A DNA stretch of 6,799 nt from Longimicrobiales bacterium (GTDB lineage Bacteria; Gemmatimonadota; Gemmatimonadetes; Longimicrobiales; Gaopeijiaceae). Made by a program: the position numbers and the translations under genes. Location: contig JANQME010000421.1 in the NCBI GenBank assembly GCA_028280205.1, forward strand, positions 1-6,799, read 5' to 3'. Shown here piece by piece: positions 5,819-6,799 of the stretch; the stretch's first letter is position 1; every line of letters begins with the position of its first letter. The notes under the pieces were generated by a model, which saw nothing but the letters and a program-made list of their open reading frames with translations, was not told the origin of the DNA and searched no databases.

Positions 5819-6799
5819 CCGCCCCGGCGCTCGAGGGAGATGAGGTCGACGATCGGGGCGCCGGTCAGCGCGGAGGCACCGGTCCGTACCCGGCCGGTCA
5901 CCTCGATGGGCTCCAGCGGCACGAGCCCCTCCACCTCGGGGAGCCGGTCGGTGGGTACGGCCACGTAGACGAACGGCCCGTCCGAGCCGCCGAAGCGCGC
6001 CAGCAGAAAGGGCTCACCCTCGAAGAAGTCCGTCCGGACCGACTCGGCCCGCTCGAGCGAGATGAACTGTACCGTCCACGCGACGACCCGCCCGGCGTGC
6101 GCGTCGGGGGCCGCGCGAAGCTCATCCGGTTCGAGCGCGCCCGGCTGCTCGGTCGGCTCGGCGTCCGCCGCCTGCGCGGCCGGCATCCACATCCACCCCT
6201 CGAGACGCACACGCGCCCAGTTGCCCTCGCGACGGAGCACCTCGATGTCCCCGGAGGAGGCGACCGCGCCGAGCGTGTCCCCGTCCGGGGCGCTCAGGAT
6301 CGGGCCGGCGGCGGCGGCGCGGTATCCTCCGGGCACGCGCGCCACGGAGCCGCCCGAAGCGCCCGAACCACGCGTCTGCGGGACCGGCGTGGCCGTCCGA
6401 GCGCCTTCGCTCTCCACGGACGCCGACCAGACCCACCCCACCCGGGAGACGCGCGCCCACGCTTCGTCCCCGCCGAGCCGTTCGAGGAGCGCGCCTTCCT
6501 CCAACCGGCCGAGGATGGTGCCGGAAGGCCCGGAGCGTAGATTCTCGCCACCGGGTTCGGACACGACGAGGTCGAAGCCCGGCTCGTCGGACACCTCCAC
6601 GGACCGGATCCAGACCCATCCTTCGAGCTCGACCTGAGTCCAGTTGCCTTCCCGTGCGAGCACGCGCAGAGACGTTCCGGAATTCAGCCGGGCGAGGACG
6701 ATGTCGTTCGGCTCGCGCCGGAAGTTCTCTTCGACGCGGATCACGACGCGATCCTGCGCGTGAAGCGAAGCCGGCGCGCCGAGGGCGAACCCTCCCGCA
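5815..6799 (-). CDS. Secreted protein with three SH3b-like repeats, N-terminus cut by window edge
   Basis: The reading frame is open to the right edge, giving 327 full residues. A GTG at 6744 could be taken as the start, but the upstream codons read AGGFALGAPASLHAQDRVVI. This is the end of a signal peptide with likely cleavage after L-H-A (before Q15), so the true start lies outside the window. Three SH3b-like repeats follow, at about residues 18-69, 75-129 and 158-209, each ending in a G-W-x-W signature (EGWVWIRSV, VGWVWSASV, EGWMWMPAA). Repeats 1 and 3 share REGNW followed by LEGW, pointing to internal duplication. A linker rich in Ala/Glu/Pro leads to an unrecognised beta-rich domain, about 236-327 (VQFISLERAE ... 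VTGRVRTGAS ... DLISLERRGG), possibly OB-like. SH3b domains commonly bind cell-wall peptides, so a periplasmic or surface binding role is inferred. The stop overlaps the peptidase start, so the two are probably co-translated. Confidence 0.85.
   Translation of the reverse strand, partial: AGGFALGAPASLHAQDRVVIRVEENFRREPNDIVLARLNSGTSLRVLAREGNWTQVELEGWVWIRSVEVSDEPGFDLVVSEPGGENLRSGPSGTILGRLEEGALLERLGGDEAWARVSRVGWVWSASVESEGARTATPVPQTRGSGASGGSVARVPGGYRAAAAGPILSAPDGDTLGAVASSGDIEVLRREGNWARVRLEGWMWMPAAQAADAEPTEQPGALEPDELRAAPDAHAGRVVAWTVQFISLERAESVRTDFFEGEPFLLARFGGSDGPFVYVAVPTDRLPEVEGLVPLEPIEVTGRVRTGASALTGAPIVDLISLERRGG

Noticed and set aside
5365..6540. 391-codon open frame on the plus strand
   Set aside because: It is antisense to the peptidase N-terminus and the SH3b gene, and is Arg/Gly/Pro-rich with no recognisable motif.
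1..6799. tRNA, rRNA, CRISPR array, insertion sequence or phage genes
   Set aside because: No cloverleaf-like arms, direct spaced repeats, transposase or integrase motifs were seen on either strand by eye.

Overview
The window is very G+C-rich by eye and carries five protein genes with almost no non-coding space. The long open frames on the opposite strands are typical of such G+C content. Lineage is inferred only from style. A lipoprotein with a V-A-A-C-G lipobox is followed by bacterial Ig-like and IPT/TIG domains. A secreted protein has a signal peptide ending L-H-A|Q, and there are GAF/TPR and zinc-ribbon/winged-helix proteins. This mix resembles Gemmatimonadota or a related high-G+C Gram-negative soil or marine group, but there is no rRNA or marker gene to prove it.

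Layout from left to right: (1) 1-1717, minus strand, a GAF-like plus TPR protein whose C-terminus lies beyond the left edge. (2) An 89-bp divergent spacer, 1718-1806. (3) 1807-2748, plus strand, a ten-helix EamA/DMT-type transporter. (4) 2691-3491, minus strand, a membrane protein with four CxxC motifs, two transmembrane helices and a C-terminal winged helix. Its last 58 bp overlap the transporter gene tail-to-tail. (5) 3575-5818, minus strand, a large lipoprotein metallopeptidase with an HEFQH motif, resembling family M30 (hyicolysin). (6) 5815-6799, minus strand, a secreted protein with three SH3b-like repeats and an unrecognised C-terminal domain. Its 5' end lies beyond the right edge.

The SH3b protein and the metallopeptidase are joined by an ATGA stop/start overlap, so they are very probably one translationally coupled operon making an exported pair: a wall- or peptide-binding protein and a surface-anchored protease. 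The zinc-ribbon/winged-helix gene follows 83 bp later on the same strand and may be a distal member of that operon or have its own promoter. That spacer holds a 10-bp perfect palindrome. The transporter and the GAF-TPR gene diverge from a shared spacer and may be unrelated in function to the other three.

No tRNA, rRNA, CRISPR array, insertion sequence or integrase was seen. The points most worth a second look are the coupled SH3b/peptidase pair, the LITAF-like membrane zinc ribbon fused to a winged helix, and a 26-bp perfect palindrome inside the peptidase gene.
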